A DNA stretch of 64,000 bases, taken from Phaeobacter piscinae (GTDB lineage Bacteria; Pseudomonadota; Alphaproteobacteria; Rhodobacterales; Rhodobacteraceae). A program made the translations under genes and the position numbers. The notes beneath the pieces were generated by a model that worked only from the letters and a program-made list of their open reading frames with translations, had not been told where the DNA came from and ran no database searches. Of the stretch, positions 8,415 through 16,785 are shown piece by piece; within the stretch, counting starts at the first letter, position 1, and every line of letters starts with the position of its first letter. The DNA lies in the NCBI RefSeq assembly GCF_002407245.1, contig NZ_CP010681.1, positions 1,798,001 to 1,862,000 on the forward strand, in the 5' to 3' direction.

Positions 8415-9347
8415 TCAGCCCGCAGTGATGGCGGCCACATCCTCAGCGGTGCCGACCTGGCGGCTGGTCAGGCTGCGGTCAATCTTGCGGATCATGCCGG
8501 AGAGAGCCTTGCCTGCGCCGATTTCCCAGAATTCGGTCACCCCTTTGGCCGCCATGGTCTGCACGCTTTCGCGCCAGCGCACCGACCCGGTCACCTGTTC
8601 GACCAGCAGTTTGCGGATCTCATCGGGGTCGCTCACCGCATCGGCACGCACATTGGCGATCAGCGGCACGGCGGGGGATTTGATGGCCACATCCGTCAGC
8701 GCCTCGGCCATCACGTCGGCGGCAGGCTGCATCAGGGCACAATGGAACGGTGCCGAGACCGGCAGCATCACCGCCCGCTTGGCGCCTTTTTCCTTGGCTA
8801 TCTCAGCGGCGCGTTCCACGGCAGCCTTAGCGCCGGAGACCACCACCTGGGTCGGGTCATTGTCATTGGCGGCCTGGCAAACCTCGCCCTGTGCAGCCTC
8901 CTCGGCGACGGCACGCACAGCCTCAAGGTCCAGCCCCAGGATGGCGGCCATTGCGCCCTCACCCACTGGCACCGCGCTTTGCATGGCCTGGCCACGGGTG
9001 CGCAGGAGCCGTGCTGTATCGGCCACCGAAATCGCGCCAGCTGCGGCCAATGCGGAATATTCGCCAAGACTGTGACCGGCAACAAAGGCGGCCTTGTCGA
9101 TGCTGACACCCTCAGCCTCCAGCGCCCGCATGGCAGCGAGCGAGGTGGCCATCAGCGCGGGCTGAGCGTTCTGCGTGAGGGTCAGGGTTTCGATGTCCCC
9201 CTCCCAGATCAGTTGGCTCAGCGCCTCTCCCAATGCGGCATCCACCTCGTCAAAGACCGCTTTGGCTGCCGGATAGGCCTCGGCCAGCGCCTTGCCCATC
9301 CCGATGGTCTGCGCGCCCTGCCCTGGAAACACGAATGCAATTGTCAT
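8415..9347 (-). CDS. fabD: Malonyl-CoA:ACP transacylase
   Basis: Loads malonyl groups onto AcpP to begin chain elongation. 310 aa from ATG 9347, matching FabD of E. coli in length. The FPGQGAQ motif is at residues 7-13 and the nucleophile Ser93 in GHSLGEYSAL; the partner His lies in SAPFHCALM. The preceding GATGAGG is a reasonable ribosome binding site. First gene of the fabD-fabG-acpP series. Confidence 0.96.
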   Translation of the reverse strand: MTIAFVFPGQGAQTIGMGKALAEAYPAAKAVFDEVDAALGEALSQLIWEGDIETLTLTQNAQPALMATSLAAMRALEAEGVSIDKAAFVAGHSLGEYSALAAAGAISVADTARLLRTRGQAMQSAVPVGEGAMAAILGLDLEAVRAVAEEAAQGEVCQAANDNDPTQVVVSGAKAAVERAAEIAKEKGAKRAVMLPVSAPFHCALMQPAADVMAEALTDVAIKSPAVPLIANVRADAVSDPDEIRKLLVEQVTGSVRWRESVQTMAAKGVTEFWEIGAGKALSGMIRKIDRSLTSRQVGTAEDVAAITAG

Positions 9348-9532
9348 CTGAGACCTCATCTTCTCTGCACATCTGCGTTGCACCGGGTTTAGACGCAGGT
9401 GACGCTGCGTACAAGCACAGCCTTGCGCGGATGCACCAAGCCTGTGCATCAGGTGACAGAGATGCGTGTTGTCTCAGACAGCGGAGGGGATAGGGTACCC
9501 CTGTCACTCCCGATGAGAAGGTTTTCCCTGAC

Positions 9533-10837
9533 GTGCCCTCCCCAGCCAGCTCTCCCGTCGCCCGCCACAACACCGCCCTTCACTATGGCAGCGTTGCCAA
9601 GGGATTCCATTGGCTGACCGCCCTTTTGATGCTGGCGGTGTTTCCGCTGGGATATTTCGCCAATGATCTGGCGCATCACATCCAGAGCGCCGATTTCGAC
9701 GGATCACAGGCCACGCTAACCCGCGCCGCGCTGCTGTTTTCGCTACATAAAACACTGGGGCTGGCGCTGTTTCTGACTGCGCTTTTGCGCATTCTCTGGG
9801 CGTTGAGCCAGCCCAAGCCGGTGGCACTCCACCCCGAACGACGGGCGGAGACGGTGCTGGCGGAGGTGGTGCATTGGCTGCTTTACGGTGCGCTGGTCGC
9901 CGCGCCGCTGACGGGCTGGATCCACCATGCGGCGACCACCGGTTTTGCGCCGATCTGGTGGCCCTTTGGCCAGAGCCTGCCGTTTGTGCCGAAATCGGAG
10001 GCGGTGGCTGCGGTGTTTGGTGGGCTGCATTGGCTGTTTGTCTGGACCCTTGCGGTGGCGCTGGGGCTGCATGTTGCCGGTGCGCTGAAGCATGAGGTGA
10101 TCGACCGTGACGCCACCCTGCGCCGGATGCTGCCGGGACGCGCGCCTAAGGTCACCGTCAAGACCGAGACGCCCCATGGTGCCCTGCCGTTTTTGATGGC
10201 GCTGATGGTCTGGGTGCTGGTGCTGGCGGGCGGCGGTGCCTTCGGACTTTATGCGCAGGACAGCTACGGGCCCGCAGACACGGCCACGGTGCAGAGCCAT
10301 GATACCGGCGATGCCCAAATCACAGATGCCGCCGCCGCTGAGGCGCTGCCCGCTGGCGGCTGGGTGGTTGAGGACGGCACCCTCTCCATCGCTATCGTGC
10401 AGATGGGCAGCGAGGTGCGCGGCCAGTTCGACCAATGGCAGGCGAGCATCGCGTTTGAGGAGCCAGATGCGCCCGGCCCTGCGGGCACGGTCACCGTCTC
10501 CGTTGCAATCCCCTCGCTGATGCTGGGATCGGTCACCGATCAGGCGATGGGTCCGGATTACTTCGACAGTGCCAGCTATCCCACCGCCGAGTTCCGCGCC
10601 GAGATCGAGAAGCTGGCGGAGGGCTATGTCGCTGACGGCACCCTGCGCATCCGCGACCAGGAGGTGCCACTGCGCCTGCCCTTCACCCTGGATCTGAACG
10701 GTGACACCGCGGTGATGTCCGGCAGCGCCGAGGTGAACCGGCTGGATTTCAACATCGGGCGCGGCGTTCAGGACGAAGGCTCGCTGGCCTATGCGGTGAC
10801 CATTGCCGTCGACCTGACCGCCAGCCGCGCGCCCTGA
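9533..10837 (+). CDS. Cytochrome b561-YceI fusion protein
   Basis: A 434-aa two-part protein. Residues 15-235 form a cytochrome b561-type membrane domain with four main helices and His candidates for two b haems: His26, His72, His166 and His180. A further helix (about 217-237) leads to a periplasmic YceI domain (about 275-430), a lipocalin-like barrel that binds isoprenoid-type lipids in studied homologues. The likely role is electron transfer from the quinone pool to something bound at the YceI barrel; this is inference. The GTG start at 9533 is the only nearby option, with GAGAAGG upstream. A stand-alone YceI gene lies 1.4 kb downstream on the other strand. Confidence 0.85.
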   Translation: MPSPASSPVARHNTALHYGSVAKGFHWLTALLMLAVFPLGYFANDLAHHIQSADFDGSQATLTRAALLFSLHKTLGLALFLTALLRILWALSQPKPVALHPERRAETVLAEVVHWLLYGALVAAPLTGWIHHAATTGFAPIWWPFGQSLPFVPKSEAVAAVFGGLHWLFVWTLAVALGLHVAGALKHEVIDRDATLRRMLPGRAPKVTVKTETPHGALPFLMALMVWVLVLAGGGAFGLYAQDSYGPADTATVQSHDTGDAQITDAAAAEALPAGGWVVEDGTLSIAIVQMGSEVRGQFDQWQASIAFEEPDAPGPAGTVTVSVAIPSLMLGSVTDQAMGPDYFDSASYPTAEFRAEIEKLAEGYVADGTLRIRDQEVPLRLPFTLDLNGDTAVMSGSAEVNRLDFNIGRGVQDEGSLAYAVTIAVDLTASRAP

Positions 10838-10944
10838 GGGGGGGGCTGTAGCAGGCAGACTGCTGATGGATGAGGGATCCACACAGCGTCACGGTCAGCT
10901 ATGCGGACCTAGCTGCCATCCGCGCTTGAAGGTTCAACGTCCGT

Positions 10945-11565
10945 TCAACAAACCGCCACACCCTCTGACGACATCCGTTCTTCGGCGCATTCCGTCGGTG
11001 CGGCAGAGAGAGTCCCATCCTTCACGACGGTGACGTGATAGCCTCGATTTCTGGCCGCCAGCGCCGTCTTTTGCACACAGTAGTTCATGTCCAAACCAAC
11101 AAGACGTAGCCTGCCGACGTCGCGACTCTCCAGAAGAGCATCCAATTTGCCCGTTTCGAATGCGTCCTGCACGCGCTTAACAAGCACATGGTCGGGCAGT
11201 GATGTGAAGCCCTCGGCAATTTCGGTCCCGTCGCTGCCCTCGATCGCCTGCCCTTTCATCGAGAGTTTTGCCACTGCCTTGGTTGACGGGATCGACCATT
11301 CCTGACGCACGGCGATGACGGGATGGCCTTGCGCTCGCGCAGCTTCTACTTCCGCAAGAATGACGGCTGCAGCTGTTTCTTTTGCGGCCTTTGAGTAAGG
11401 ACCGCGATCCCAGAATACCGACTGTAGATCAATCAGCAGAAGTGCTGATCCTTTCCGGTCCGGTATCGTTTCTCCAACACTGACCGCGCCAATGCGTCTT
11501 ATACCGTTGCCGAGCCAGAGTATGAGGAGCAAGACCGCGGTGCCCAAGATAATACCGAAAGTCAT
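10945..11565 (-). CDS. Membrane-anchored isochorismatase-family hydrolase
   Basis: Cysteine hydrolase of the isochorismatase/nicotinamidase superfamily, 206 aa. The triad is Asp46 (LLLIDLQ), Lys130 (LVKRVQDAFE) and Cys163 (GLDMNYCVQKTALAA). Residues 4-20 form a hydrophobic helix before the catalytic domain, which suggests a membrane anchor; most family members are soluble. Its start overlaps the stop of the MarR gene (ATGA), so both are one operon under likely MarR control. Substrate cannot be told from sequence. Confidence 0.83.
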   Translation of the reverse strand: MTFGIILGTAVLLLILWLGNGIRRIGAVSVGETIPDRKGSALLLIDLQSVFWDRGPYSKAAKETAAAVILAEVEAARAQGHPVIAVRQEWSIPSTKAVAKLSMKGQAIEGSDGTEIAEGFTSLPDHVLVKRVQDAFETGKLDALLESRDVGRLRLVGLDMNYCVQKTALAARNRGYHVTVVKDGTLSAAPTECAEERMSSEGVAVC

Positions 11566-12023
11566 TCGCTCTCTCCTGCTTGGGTTTTCAATCCGTCCAC
11601 CACTGCGAGCACGACCTCAAGGGCCGTGGAAATGTCTTCACTGTTTAGGTTCGCACCAATCCTCTCAATGAGCTTCATTTCGTTCGAAATGATCTCTTCA
11701 ATTAGGGTGCGACCGTGATCAGTCAACGCGAGGATTGGAGAGCGTTTGTGGCGAGGGTTCGGGCGTTGCTCGACCAGACCTGATGCCAGCGTCTCATTGC
11801 ACATGATTTGAACGTATTGCCGTTTGATTTCGAGCCTTGCCGCAATCTCTGGGACGGTCTGCTCTCCGTACTTGTCCAGCATCTCCAGAACGGCTCGCAT
11901 GCGGACGGTAAGGTTTGTTCCAACCAAACCCGTTTCAACGCAAGCTTCCGCGGCCTGCATCAAGGGGCGTGACATCCAAATCAATTGGTGAAGGTGTTCT
12001 ATTGTCACAATGACATTATACAT
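11562..12023 (-). CDS. MarR-family transcription regulator
   Basis: A 153-aa winged-helix protein. The recognition region VPEIAARLEIKRQYVQIMCN and a following wing RPNPRHKRSPILALTDHG match MarR; the C-terminal helix carries dimer contacts in the family. It opens a two-gene operon with the anchored hydrolase. The upstream region carries two TGACA/TGTCA inverted repeats around its start codon, fitting autorepression. Ligand unknown. Confidence 0.88.
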   Translation of the reverse strand: MYNVIVTIEHLHQLIWMSRPLMQAAEACVETGLVGTNLTVRMRAVLEMLDKYGEQTVPEIAARLEIKRQYVQIMCNETLASGLVEQRPNPRHKRSPILALTDHGRTLIEEIISNEMKLIERIGANLNSEDISTALEVVLAVVDGLKTQAGESE

Positions 12024-12047
12024 GTCTTTATGACAATCACAATGTCA
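12003..12047. promoter_or_regulatory. Candidate MarR operators
   Basis: Two inverted repeats of one pentamer: TGTCA-CAA-TGACA at 12003-12015, just inside the gene, and TGACA-N7-TGTCA at 12031-12047, just upstream. The second overlaps a minus-strand TTGACA that could be the -35 element. The arrangement fits autoregulation by the adjacent MarR protein. Confidence 0.5.
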
Positions 12048-12129
12048 ATTTTCAGATAATGCTGACGTTGGTGAATTGTGCAGCATCCGGTACTCTGGGC
12101 TCACAGGCGACAATCATGCTCTAACGACA

Positions 12130-12160
12130 GAAAACCGCCACCCCGTCGGGGCAGCGGTTT
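12130..12160 (-). terminator. Intrinsic terminator after yceI
   Basis: Minus strand: AAACCGC, inner CCCCGACGGGG, GCGGTTT, then TTCT. A second strong hairpin without T tract, GACGGCGGG with CCCGCCGTC (12171-12197), lies closer to the yceI stop. Confidence 0.65.
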
Positions 12161-12208
12161 CAAGTCATTGGACGGCGGGTCTTGTGGTCCCGCCGTCGGG
12201 CATCCGGC

Positions 12209-12784
12209 TTATTCGGCCTTCATCGCCTCAACCGAGATCTTCACATCGACCTCATCACTGATGAAGGGGGTGAATTTGCCCAGCTCGTAGTCGGAGCGCA
12301 GCAGCGTGGTGGTGGCGTCAAAACCGGCCCAGGGCTTGCCCGCCATCGGGTGATCACCAACCTGGTTCAGCTTGGCATCCAGCACCACGGATTTGGTGAC
12401 GCCATTCAGGGTCAAATCGCCGGTGATTTCAGCGGTATTCTCGCCGGTCACCTTGATGTCGGTGGAGGTGAAGGTGATCATCTCCTTGTCGTCCGCGCCA
12501 AAGAAATCCTTCGACATGAAGTGATCAAACCGTCCTTCCCAGCCGGTCAGCATCGACTGTGCGGGCATCGAGACCGAGACGCTGGAGGCTTCGGGGTTTT
12601 CCTGATCAAAGGCAATCTCCCCCTCGAACCCGGAGAACATACCGTAGGTCGTGGAGAACCCAAGGTGATTGTAGCTGAACACCACCTGGCTGTGGCTCGC
12701 ATCCAGATTATAGGCTTCGGGTGCGGCAAAAGCAGTGGTGGCGGCAGCGCCCATCAGGGCGGCAGCGAGAAGAGTGGTTTTCAT
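12209..12784 (-). CDS. YceI-family periplasmic protein
   Basis: A 191-aa protein with a clear Sec signal peptide (MKTTLLAAALMGAAATTAFA) and a YceI barrel covering the rest: LDASHSQVVFSYNHLG, then FDHFMSKDFFGADDKEMITFTST, and DLTLNGVTKSVVL. Family members bind polyisoprenoids or amphiphiles in the periplasm. The ATG at 12784 is chosen because it starts the signal peptide. It is a paralogue of the C-terminal domain of the b561 fusion at 9533. Confidence 0.9.
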   Translation of the reverse strand: MKTTLLAAALMGAAATTAFAAPEAYNLDASHSQVVFSYNHLGFSTTYGMFSGFEGEIAFDQENPEASSVSVSMPAQSMLTGWEGRFDHFMSKDFFGADDKEMITFTSTDIKVTGENTAEITGDLTLNGVTKSVVLDAKLNQVGDHPMAGKPWAGFDATTTLLRSDYELGKFTPFISDEVDVKISVEAMKAE

Positions 12785-13019
12785 GATCTTGGCTCCATTG
12801 GACCGTGTAACATCGCTTCCCAGTTGAGGATTTTCTCGCCCGAAAGGGAAGCCCGCAAAACCCAACACTATCTGTGTTCAGATGAACAACCAAAGCTGCA
12901 TCTGTGCAGAGCGGCAGGTTCTCGCGCAGTTGTGATGGATTGCGGCCGGGATTGGACCGGGAGTTGATCGGAGCAGATCGGCGGGGGCACCGCCTGTCGG
13001 GCCGGTTCTGCAGCGGCCG

Positions 13020-13616
13020 TCAGCTGAGAATGGGCAAGGCGCCATTTAGCTGATCGCGCAGCCGCAAACGGGTGTCGGTGCTGTCAATCGGCAGCTCCAT
13101 CAGCACGGACCCGTCGCTGTCGAGCACCGAAATGGCATTGGCCGAAAGGCGCACACCGCCAAGGCTGGCGTAGCTGCGGCGCAGGAGAACGCGGGGGGCA
13201 CCACTGCGGGATTGGCGCAGGATCCGCAGCTCGCGCCGGACCGGGTCAAAACACGCTTCCGGCTGGCTGTCGGGGTGATGTGTGGTCAGCAGGATCAGCC
13301 CGATAAAAAGGAAGGCGATGGAAATGCCGATCCGGATCAGCGACATCTGCGGATCGATCCCGGCGTCGGGCAGCAGCCACAGACCGGTCGAGCCAAGCAC
13401 CATCCCCCCGCCAAGAATACGCAGCAAAATGGAGCGGACCGGCCAATTGGCCTGCACCTGCAGGTTCAAAGGTGTGGCGCGAGCCAGATCCGCCAATCGG
13501 CGCGCGGCGCGAGATTGCCTGACGTAGGATTGAGCCGAGGCGCCCTGCATGGCGTGACCAAATCGAGCCTGATGGGCAGGCTGAAACCCGATATCGGATG
13601 GTTCGATGATGCTCAT
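13020..13616 (-). CDS. Unknown membrane protein with two helices
   Basis: 198 aa. Residues 62-82 and 92-111 are hydrophobic helices joined by a short loop; a basic N-terminal part precedes them and a soluble C-terminal part follows, containing RRELRILRQSRSG and SVLMELPIDSTDTRLRLRDQL, which has the alternating pattern of a small beta domain. I recognise no family. A perfect CtrA-type site lies 91 bp upstream of the start, so cell-cycle or motility-linked control is possible. Confidence 0.7.
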   Translation of the reverse strand: MSIIEPSDIGFQPAHQARFGHAMQGASAQSYVRQSRAARRLADLARATPLNLQVQANWPVRSILLRILGGGMVLGSTGLWLLPDAGIDPQMSLIRIGISIAFLFIGLILLTTHHPDSQPEACFDPVRRELRILRQSRSGAPRVLLRRSYASLGGVRLSANAISVLDSDGSVLMELPIDSTDTRLRLRDQLNGALPILS

Positions 13617-13706
13617 CTCTGGTCCCTTCTCACTCTTAACGCGGTCGGTCTGTCCTGCCTTTTCTGTGGCGCTTTCTGCGCCTTTGGTCTGGGTCTGGCT
13701 GGCCGG

Positions 13707-13721
13707 TTAACGCTTTGTTAA
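13707..13721. promoter_or_regulatory. CtrA-like box TTAA-N7-TTAA
   Basis: TTAACGCTTTGTTAAC fits the CtrA consensus TTAA-N7-TTAAC exactly, and the wider GGTTAAC/GTTAACC is an inverted repeat. It lies 91 bp upstream of the membrane gene start at 13616 and about 470 bp upstream of rpsF. In Rhodobacterales CtrA controls motility and GTA genes; binding here is inference. Confidence 0.5.
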
Positions 13722-14130
13722 CCAAGATTGACGCCAGCATTGAGGCTGAAATGGGGCGGAGATGCGGTAAATGCGGGTCGCGCCCATGCGTTGCCCCGGA
13801 GGTTGGTTCTAGGCCTGTCTGCCCTGCCTGTCCTGCCTGTCCTGGCTTCCTGGCTGCCCCGGTCACGTGGGCTGGCTCAGGCGGGGCTCATGGAAACGGC
13901 AACCGTGGTCGCTGCTCTGGATCCATTCAAAACTTCTGGCCATCTTCAGCCTTGCATGATTTTGCTAAAATTTGGTTCACATCCGCTGAACCGGCCCATC
14001 ACCCCGTGATTGACCCCGAAAATCCGCACAGCCAGGGGCTGCCGGGAAACGGCGCTTGCCCTTTTGGCGGCAACCTGTATATGGGGGCTTCCTTCCGCGA
14101 CATTTTCGATCCGCGCAGACTCTCGTGACA

Positions 14131-14155
14131 GGGCAGCGGAAGGATCAACCGCCCC
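14131..14155 (+). promoter_or_regulatory. Hairpin in possible rpsF leader
   Basis: GGG-CA-GCGG pairs with CCGC-CCC around a nine-base loop, ending about 40 bases before the rpsF start. Leaders of rpsF operons in many bacteria carry an S6:S18-binding hairpin; this one shows a two-base bulge but not a clear match to that motif. Confidence 0.25.
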
Positions 14156-14192
14156 GTCTATGAAATGCGCCTAGACACAAACTGGAGTTCAC

Positions 14193-14546
14193 ATGCCACT
14201 CTACGAGCATGTCATGATTGCGCGTCAGGACCTGTCCAACTCGCAAGCTGAAGGCCTCATCGAACATTTCGGTGCTGTTCTGTCCGACAACGGCGGTAGC
14301 CTGGTCGACAGCGAGTACTGGGGCGTCAAGACGATGGCCTATAAGATCAACAAAAATCGTAAGGGCCACTACTCCTTCCTGAAAACCGATGCATCCGCAG
14401 CGGCGATCCAGGAAATGGAGCGTCTGATGCGCCTGCATGATGACGTTATGCGCGTTCTGACCATCAAGGTTGACGCACATGAAGACGGCCCCTCGGTTCA
14501 GATGCAGAAGCGCGATGAGCGCGACTCGCGTCGTGAGCGCCGCTGA
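14193..14546 (+). CDS. rpsF: 30S ribosomal protein S6
   Basis: 117-aa S6, which binds 16S rRNA as a pair with S18 in the platform of the small subunit. N-terminal MPLYEHVMIARQDLS and the block WGVKTMAYKINKNRKGHY are diagnostic. The C-terminal tail is charged (KRDERDSRRERR), as in other alphaproteobacteria. It opens the rpsF-rpsR-rplI operon; CTGGAG precedes the start. Confidence 0.98.
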   Translation: MPLYEHVMIARQDLSNSQAEGLIEHFGAVLSDNGGSLVDSEYWGVKTMAYKINKNRKGHYSFLKTDASAAAIQEMERLMRLHDDVMRVLTIKVDAHEDGPSVQMQKRDERDSRRERR

Positions 14547-14574
14547 TCAACGCTTGAGAAAAGGACGCTAAACC

Positions 14575-14802
14575 ATGGCAGCCAAACCGTTTTTCCGTCG
14601 TCGTAAAGTATGCCCGTTCTCGGGCGACAATGCGCCGAAAATCGACTACAAAGACACCCGTCTTCTGCAGCGCTATATTTCCGAACGTGGTAAGATCGTG
14701 CCGTCGCGCATCACCGCTGTTTCGGCAAAGAAGCAGCGTGAACTGGCCCGTGCTATCAAGCGCGCCCGCTTCCTCGCCCTGCTGCCCTACGCCGTGAAGT
14801 AA
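14575..14802 (+). CDS. rpsR: 30S ribosomal protein S18
   Basis: 75-aa basic protein, partner of S6. [12 protein letters not shown] near the N-terminus, [24 protein letters not shown] and the final [14 protein letters not shown] are the family signature. It is 28 bp after rpsF and 12 bp before rplI. Confidence 0.98.
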   Translation: MAAKPFFRRRKVCPFSGDNAPKIDYKDTRLLQRYISERGKIVPSRITAVSAKKQRELARAIKRARFLALLPYAVK

Positions 14803-14814
14803 GGAGATAAGCAC

Positions 14815-15429
14815 ATGCAAGTTATCCTTCTGGAACGTGTGGCCAAACTGGGCCAAATGGGCGAAGTCGTGGACGTTAAGCCCGGCTACGCACGCAACTT
14901 CCTGCTGCCGCAAGGCAAGGCGCTGACCGCGTCGCAGAACAACATCGCTCGTTTTGAGGACCAGAAAGCGCAGCTGGAAGCGCGCAACCTGGAAACCAAG
15001 AAAGAAGCGGAAGCTCTGGCAGAAAAGCTGGACGGTCAGCAGTTCATCGTGATTCGCTCCGCTTCTGACGCGGGCGCGCTCTACGGTTCCGTCACCCCTC
15101 GTGACGCCGCAGACGCAGCCACCGAAGAAGGGTTCTCGGTCGACAAGAAGCAGATCGCTCTGCTTTCGCCGATCAAGGACCTGGGCCTGCACAGCGTTGC
15201 TGTGAAGCTGCACCCTGAAGTCGAAGTTCAGATCAAACTGAACGTTGCACGTTCGGCTGAAGAAGCTGAGCTGCAAGCCTCGGGCAAATCGATTCAAGAG
15301 CTGGCCGCTGAAGAAGAAGCCGCTGCTGAATTCGAAATCTCCGAGCTGTTCGACGATATCGGCTCTGCCGCTTCGGACGACGACGACGATGCAGCCCCGG
15401 CTGCAAGCGACGACGAGACCAACGCCTGA
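14815..15429 (+). CDS. rplI: 50S ribosomal protein L9
   Basis: 204 aa. The N-terminal domain [32 protein letters not shown] binds 23S rRNA; the central helix and C-terminal domain follow. It is longer than the roughly 150-aa L9 of E. coli because of an acidic tail with a run of five Asp. Such tails occur in other alphaproteobacterial L9 proteins. AAGGAG precedes the ATG, and a strong terminator follows. Confidence 0.97.
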   Translation: MQVILLERVAKLGQMGEVVDVKPGYARNFLLPQGKALTASQNNIARFEDQKAQLEARNLETKKEAEALAEKLDGQQFIVIRSASDAGALYGSVTPRDAADAATEEGFSVDKKQIALLSPIKDLGLHSVAVKLHPEVEVQIKLNVARSAEEAELQASGKSIQELAAEEEAAAEFEISELFDDIGSAASDDDDDAAPAASDDETNA

Positions 15430-15456
15430 TCGGCCTTGGATCTATCCAACATTGAG

Positions 15457-15486
15457 AAAGGCCGCTCCATCCGGGGCGGCCTTTTT
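15457..15486 (+). terminator. Intrinsic terminator of rpsF-rpsR-rplI
   Basis: AAGGCCGC (15459-15466) pairs with GCGGCCTT, followed by TTTTT. It lies 30 bp past the rplI stop. Confidence 0.9.
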
Positions 15487-15661
15487 CGTGTGCCCATTCA
15501 GATGTTGCGATCTGCAGACAGATTAAAATCGCCTCAAACTCGCCACATAAAGCGCTGCGTTGGTAACCTCATCTTCGCTGGTTTCGACCAGTCTTGGACC
15601 CCGCCGTGGGCTTGTGCCCGCGCATCTGTGTTCGACGATATGCAGTCATCTGGGGGTGACC

Positions 15662-15844
15662 ATGGAAGAGGAACTGATCCGGGAAGAAACCGCATTGCGC
15701 CGCCGTCTGCTGTTGCGGCTGCTGCGGGGGTTCAGCTTTGAGAACCCGCGCCACAAGGGCGAAGCCATCAGCAATCTGGTGCCGCCGGAGCTGATCACCG
15801 CAGAACTGACCCGGCACAATCCTGATAGGATCATTCAGCCCTGA
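15662..15844 (+). CDS. Small conserved-looking protein, unknown
   Basis: A 60-aa protein starting MEEELIREETALRRRLLLRL. The ATG is preceded by GGGGGTGA at good spacing. The first half is a charged amphipathic helix, the second contains PRHKGEAISNLVPPELITAEL. Codon use is high-GC at third positions like its neighbours. I recognise no family. It sits after the ribosomal operon terminator and so needs its own promoter. Confidence 0.6.
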   Translation: MEEELIREETALRRRLLLRLLRGFSFENPRHKGEAISNLVPPELITAELTRHNPDRIIQP

Positions 15845-16164
15845 GTGCGCTGGCGGAGCCGCGAAGGCTCCCCCTCGCGGCCCCTTTGCATGTGCATCCC
15901 AAGCGGGCCGCAGGCACGGGAGCCGTGTTGGGACGGGGCGATGCCCGGTTCATGCGCGTCGAAATCCTGCGGCGTCCGGCAGCCCGGCACAATTGAATAG
16001 CGGCTAAAATTTTAGCCAGCAGTGCTCGCGGCGCGATGCCGCCTGGCCCCTGTCACCAACTGGGGGATATCCGCCGATGCCAACATCTGCCGTTTGCCCA
16101 AATCCCCTCCCCCGCCTAACCTGCCGCCGACCCGGCCAGACCGGGGATCTAACAGGCAGTTTCC
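15845..16164. other. Intergenic region with a perfect palindrome
   Basis: 320 bp without a supportable gene. The only structure I see is the palindrome at 16002-16017. Confidence 0.5.
16002..16017. promoter_or_regulatory. 16-bp perfect palindrome
   Basis: GGCTAAAATTTTAGCC, fully self-complementary without a loop, 148 bp upstream of the transglycosylase gene. It looks more like a dimer-protein site than a terminator because the arms meet with no loop and no T tract follows. Confidence 0.4.
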
Positions 16165-16635
16165 ATGATTGATCGCAGAACGGCTCTGGCCTTCCTTCTC
16201 AGCCCGCTGGCCCTTGCTGCCTGCGGAGATGCCCCCGCCGCAACGGAACGCCCAGCGGAGCCGCCGCTTTATCCCAATGAAACACCGGAGCTGCGCCGTA
16301 AGATCAATTTCTGGGCCGACCATTACGAGGTGCCGCGCCCTCTGGTGCACCGGCTAGCGATCCGCGAGAGCACCCATCGCCCCTGGGCCGTCAACCGGCC
16401 TTATTACGGGCTGTTGCAGATCCTGCCCGCCACCGCGCGGTCCATGGGATTTCGGGGCAGGCCGAAGGATCTTCTGGATGCGGACACTAATCTGAAATAC
16501 GCAGTCAAGTATCTGCGCGGGGCCTGGCTTCTGTCTGATGGCAGTTATGATCAGGCGGTGAAGCACTATTCACGCGGCTACTACTACGCCGCCAAACGCC
16601 GGGGCATGTTGCGCGAAACGGGGCTACGCCCTTAA
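16165..16635 (+). CDS. Lipoprotein lytic transglycosylase (SLT domain)
   Basis: 156 aa. A lipoprotein signal peptide ends in the lipobox LAAC with Cys20. The remainder is a minimal SLT fold: catalytic Glu68 in LAIRESTHRP, then YGLLQILPATARSMGF, a NLKYAVKYLRGAW helix and a final KHYSRGYYYAAK. It probably trims peptidoglycan from a lipid anchor; RR near the start with FLLSPLALAAC gives some Tat character. It is a single gene, much shorter than full soluble transglycosylases. Confidence 0.88.
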   Translation: MIDRRTALAFLLSPLALAACGDAPAATERPAEPPLYPNETPELRRKINFWADHYEVPRPLVHRLAIRESTHRPWAVNRPYYGLLQILPATARSMGFRGRPKDLLDADTNLKYAVKYLRGAWLLSDGSYDQAVKHYSRGYYYAAKRRGMLRETGLRP

Positions 16636-16785
16636 GGATGCGGACACTACCACCTGATAAAAAACAGCTTTTATAGTTCTGCGCGACAGGCTGCCGCCGA
16701 ACCTGTTAGCGCAAAACTGTCACATGACGGCGGGCATTTTTCTGCTAGCATGGATGTCTATTATAAAAAGACGTGGGAGCGAAAA

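Larger units (their letters stand above)
13617..14192. other. Divergent intergenic region before rpsF
   Basis: About 575 bp between the minus-strand membrane gene and rpsF. It contains the CtrA-like site, a short tandem stretch of TGCCTGTCC-like units near 13813-13845 and a hairpin in the presumed rpsF leader. Two overlapping plus-strand frames here lack ribosome binding sites and look non-coding. Confidence 0.55.

Noticed and set aside
13715..14128. Plus-strand frame between the membrane gene and rpsF
   Set aside because: Cys/Pro-rich translation from a TGCCTGTCC-like stretch; no start signal.
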